From: Candidatus Thiosymbion ectosymbiont of Robbea hypermnestra
GTDB taxonomy: Bacteria; Pseudomonadota; Gammaproteobacteria; Chromatiales; Chromatiaceae
NCBI GenBank assembly: GCA_020443945.1
Contig: JAIZWN010000533.1
Location: forward strand, 1-5,226
Length of the DNA: 5,226 nucleotides
Direction: 5' to 3'
The notes below the pieces were generated by a model. That model was not told the DNA's origin. It saw only the letters and a list, made by a program, of their open reading frames with translations, and ran no database searches. The first letter of the stretch is position 1. The number at the start of each line of letters is the position of its first letter. A program made the translations under genes and the position numbers. Below are positions 5,057-5,226 of this stretch, one piece after another.

Positions 5057-5092
5057 TTGCGTTCATTCGCGTCCATTCGCGGCAAAAATAAC
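5057..5092. repeat. Dispersed intergenic element-like tandem motif
   Basis: GTTCATTCGC (5061-5070) is followed directly by GTCCATTCGC (5071-5080), a tandem 10-mer with one mismatch, then GGCAAAAATAACGG. Strings of this kind (GCGTCCATTCGCGG) recur, as I remember, in non-coding DNA of many bacteria. It is similar in kind to the element near 112-160 at the other end of the window. Confidence 0.4.
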
Positions 5093-5226
5093 GGAAGCAT
5101 GTACCTGAGTAAACTCAAACGATAACTGCTCGCTACGTCAAGCATACATTTGGGGACCTATATACGTAGCTAGCCACAGTGAGTGGTAACCGTTCAGCCC
5201 CCTCTTTAGTTTTGCCGTCCCTGGCA
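5093..5226. other. Right-end non-coding stretch
   Basis: No gene, RNA or strong hairpin is recognised. A weak 4-bp dyad CCAC-AGTGA-GTGG and the AT-rich CTATATACGTAGCTAGC are visible. GGGGACC and GCCGTCCC motifs echo the GGGAC/GTCCC dyads elsewhere in the window and may belong to another element running off the edge. Confidence 0.35.

Noticed and set aside
4943..5125. Forward open frame of 60 codons downstream of sat
   Set aside because: It runs through the nested palindrome and the tandem intergenic motif, lacks a ribosome binding site and has no recognisable product.

Overview
The window is a GC-rich bacterial segment dominated by one long CRISPR array, followed by a single complete metabolic gene. 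No cas gene is present. The only conventional protein gene I can support is sat, a dissimilatory-type ATP sulfurylase. That enzyme, the GC-rich coding sequence and the palindromic intergenic elements suggest a sulfur-metabolising proteobacterium, most likely a gammaproteobacterial sulfur oxidiser such as a purple sulfur bacterium or relative. This taxonomic guess is an inference.

Layout. Positions 1-420 are non-coding, with a fragment that looks like a dispersed intergenic element (about 112-160) and a strong hairpin (233-260). Positions 361-574 are the CRISPR leader: an 8-bp dyad (388-429), a promoter with a perfect TATAAT box, and a 6-bp hairpin at the predicted transcription start. Positions 575-3326 are the array: 37 full-length 34-nt repeats, one truncated repeat and one degenerate terminal repeat, separating 38 spacers. 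Decay at the right end and the promoter at the left end agree that the array is transcribed left to right. The repeat has a perfect 7-bp stem and ends in ATTGAAGC, as expected for Cas6-processed class 1 (type I or III) systems. Positions 3327-3578 are a non-coding gap with a compound palindrome and the sat ribosome binding site. sat occupies 3579-4766. Positions 4767-5226 hold successive hairpins, a roughly 90-nt nested palindrome, a dispersed-element-like tandem motif, and a final stretch without recognisable features.

The most unusual signal is that the 5' edge of the repeat is not constant along the array. The oldest 15 repeats all carry CT before the 34-nt core (a 36-nt repeat). The middle 11 have no fixed flank (34 nt). 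The newest 13 all carry T (35 nt). This suggests that the integration boundary changed during the array's history. Two spacers translate to recognisable phage or mobile-element protein motifs: an M15-type peptidase and a primase-like motif. Two others contain inverted repeats like those of chromosomal palindromic elements. The array and sat are co-directional, but nothing suggests a functional link between them.
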